In this document: piece after piece, positions 63,519 through 64,000 of the stretch
How the letters are laid out: each line of letters begins with the position of its first letter
Numbering within the stretch: position 1 is the stretch's first letter
Source of the DNA: Schistocerca nitens
Lineage: Eukaryota; Arthropoda; Insecta; Orthoptera; Acrididae
DNA: 64,000 nt
Assembly (NCBI RefSeq): GCF_023898315.1
Contig: NC_064615.1
Location: 910,630,742-910,694,741, forward strand
Direction: 5' to 3'
Position numbers and translations under genes: made by a program
Notes under the pieces: generated by a model
Database searches by the model: none
Told to the model about the DNA's origin: nothing
Seen by the model: the letters and a program-made list of their open reading frames with translations, nothing else

Positions 63519-63600
63519 TGGCAGCGGTGGGATTCGAACCCACGCCTCCGAAGAGACTGGTGCCTTAAACCAGCGCCTTAGACCGCTCGGCCACGCTACC
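63519..63600 (-). tRNA. tRNA-Leu(AAG), unit 40 second
   Basis: Extra AAG gene, made by a 192-bp duplication whose junction is in the A-rich word near 63500. Its downstream T5 is retained. Confidence 0.95.
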
Positions 63601-63892
63601 TGCGCCAGCGTTCCCCGCGTCTCTAGAAAACAGTGCACGACACAGTTTCCTGTTGTGCTGCGACTCGCTGCTCATGCATCGCACCTCAAACAACTGCCCC
63701 TTTCGACTATAGATTTAACCTCTCAGGCAGCTACCCACGCCCTGGGGCGGCCGAATTTCTTGTTGCTGATAATGAAACGGTAGTGCAACCTGCGGCGTGC
63801 GGAACATGAGTGTAAAGTGATGAGAGCATTGTGATTTCAAACACTGGGTGACGATCATGATTGCAGCAACAGCAAGGCAAAACCTTCAAAAT

Positions 63893-63964
63893 TGCCGTGA
63901 CCAGGATTCGAACCTGGGTTTTTGCGGCCACAACGCAATGTCCTAACCACTAGACGATCACTGC
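63893..63964 (-). tRNA. tRNA-His(GTG) with acceptor mismatch, unit 40
   Basis: As the other His genes except 63962 is T instead of G on the plus strand. The 5' acceptor reads GCAGTGA against TCACGGC, an A-G mismatch at pair 3-70. The tRNA may be poorly processed or charged. This unit also has a change at 63778, so the right end of the window may be near a less homogenised array edge. Confidence 0.88.
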
Positions 63965-64000
63965 CGCGGAGGCGCCCGGGGAAGCAGTTCTCGCGACTGC

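Larger units (their letters stand above)
43706..64000 (-). repeat. Tandem tRNA array, block 2 (units 27-40, continues beyond window)
   Basis: Fourteen further units of the same design right of the LINE. Unit 27 has two Leu genes, unit 29 has four (three CAG plus AAG), and unit 40 has one CAG and a duplicated AAG. Units 27-29 repeat the organisation of units 1-3 at an offset of 41,843 bp, up to the Leu expansion in unit 29. Units 30-35 repeat units 12-17 at an offset of 30,385 bp. Confidence 0.97.

Overview
The window is animal nuclear DNA, probably from an arthropod and most likely an insect. The tRNA-Glu and tRNA-His sequences closely resemble insect genes, and the one mobile element present carries an arthropod-type Inr + DPE promoter. 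There are no bacterial operons, rRNA genes, CRISPR arrays or ordinary protein-coding host genes. Almost everything is one giant tandem array of tRNA genes interrupted by a non-LTR retrotransposon (LINE) that sits inside a tRNA gene.

Array layout. Forty repeat units are visible: units 1-26 at 1863-38171 and units 27-40 from 43706 to the window end. All tRNA genes lie on the minus strand. On the plus-strand map a unit runs: spacer, tRNA-Glu(CTC), one to three tRNA-Leu(CAG), one tRNA-Leu(AAG), tRNA-His(GTG). Unit length is 1458 or 1447 bp with three Leu genes (the spacer has an 11-bp long/short polymorphism) and 162 bp less or more with two or four. By my count there are 40 Glu, 73 Leu(CAG), 40 Leu(AAG) and 39 His genes, about 192 intact genes, plus one Leu gene cut in half by the LINE. 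Each gene type has a T4-T5 run just downstream that fits RNA polymerase III termination. Only a few copies carry a mutation inside the tRNA (Glu at 13568, His at 63893).

LINE layout. A complete copy occupies 38172-43705 (minus strand). Its parts are a 5' UTR with Inr/DPE and a perfect hairpin; ORF1 (513 aa, RRM-like region plus CCHC knuckle); ORF2 (1107 aa, AP-type endonuclease, reverse transcriptase with YADD, C-terminal Cys/His motif); a 3' UTR; and a complex A-rich tail. It looks like the Tx1/L1 lineage. A second copy enters the window from the left (1-1862); only its first ~1.86 kb (5' UTR, ORF1, first 30 codons of ORF2) is visible, and it has the same 5' junction. The two copies lie 41,843 bp apart.

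Most notable point. The LINE 3' end is fused to a tRNA-Leu gene exactly within its A box (GGCCGA / GCGGTCTAAGG). Its A-rich tail contains two exact copies and one degenerate copy of GTGGTTAAGG, each next to an A-tract. That 10-mer is the same A-box segment, at the equivalent position, in tRNA-Ser and tRNA-Leu(TAA) genes. This points to a retrotransposon that targets the A box of long-variable-arm (type II) tRNA genes and carries target-like sequence in its own tail. The array probably serves as a multicopy safe haven, and unequal exchange in the array spreads or removes the element.
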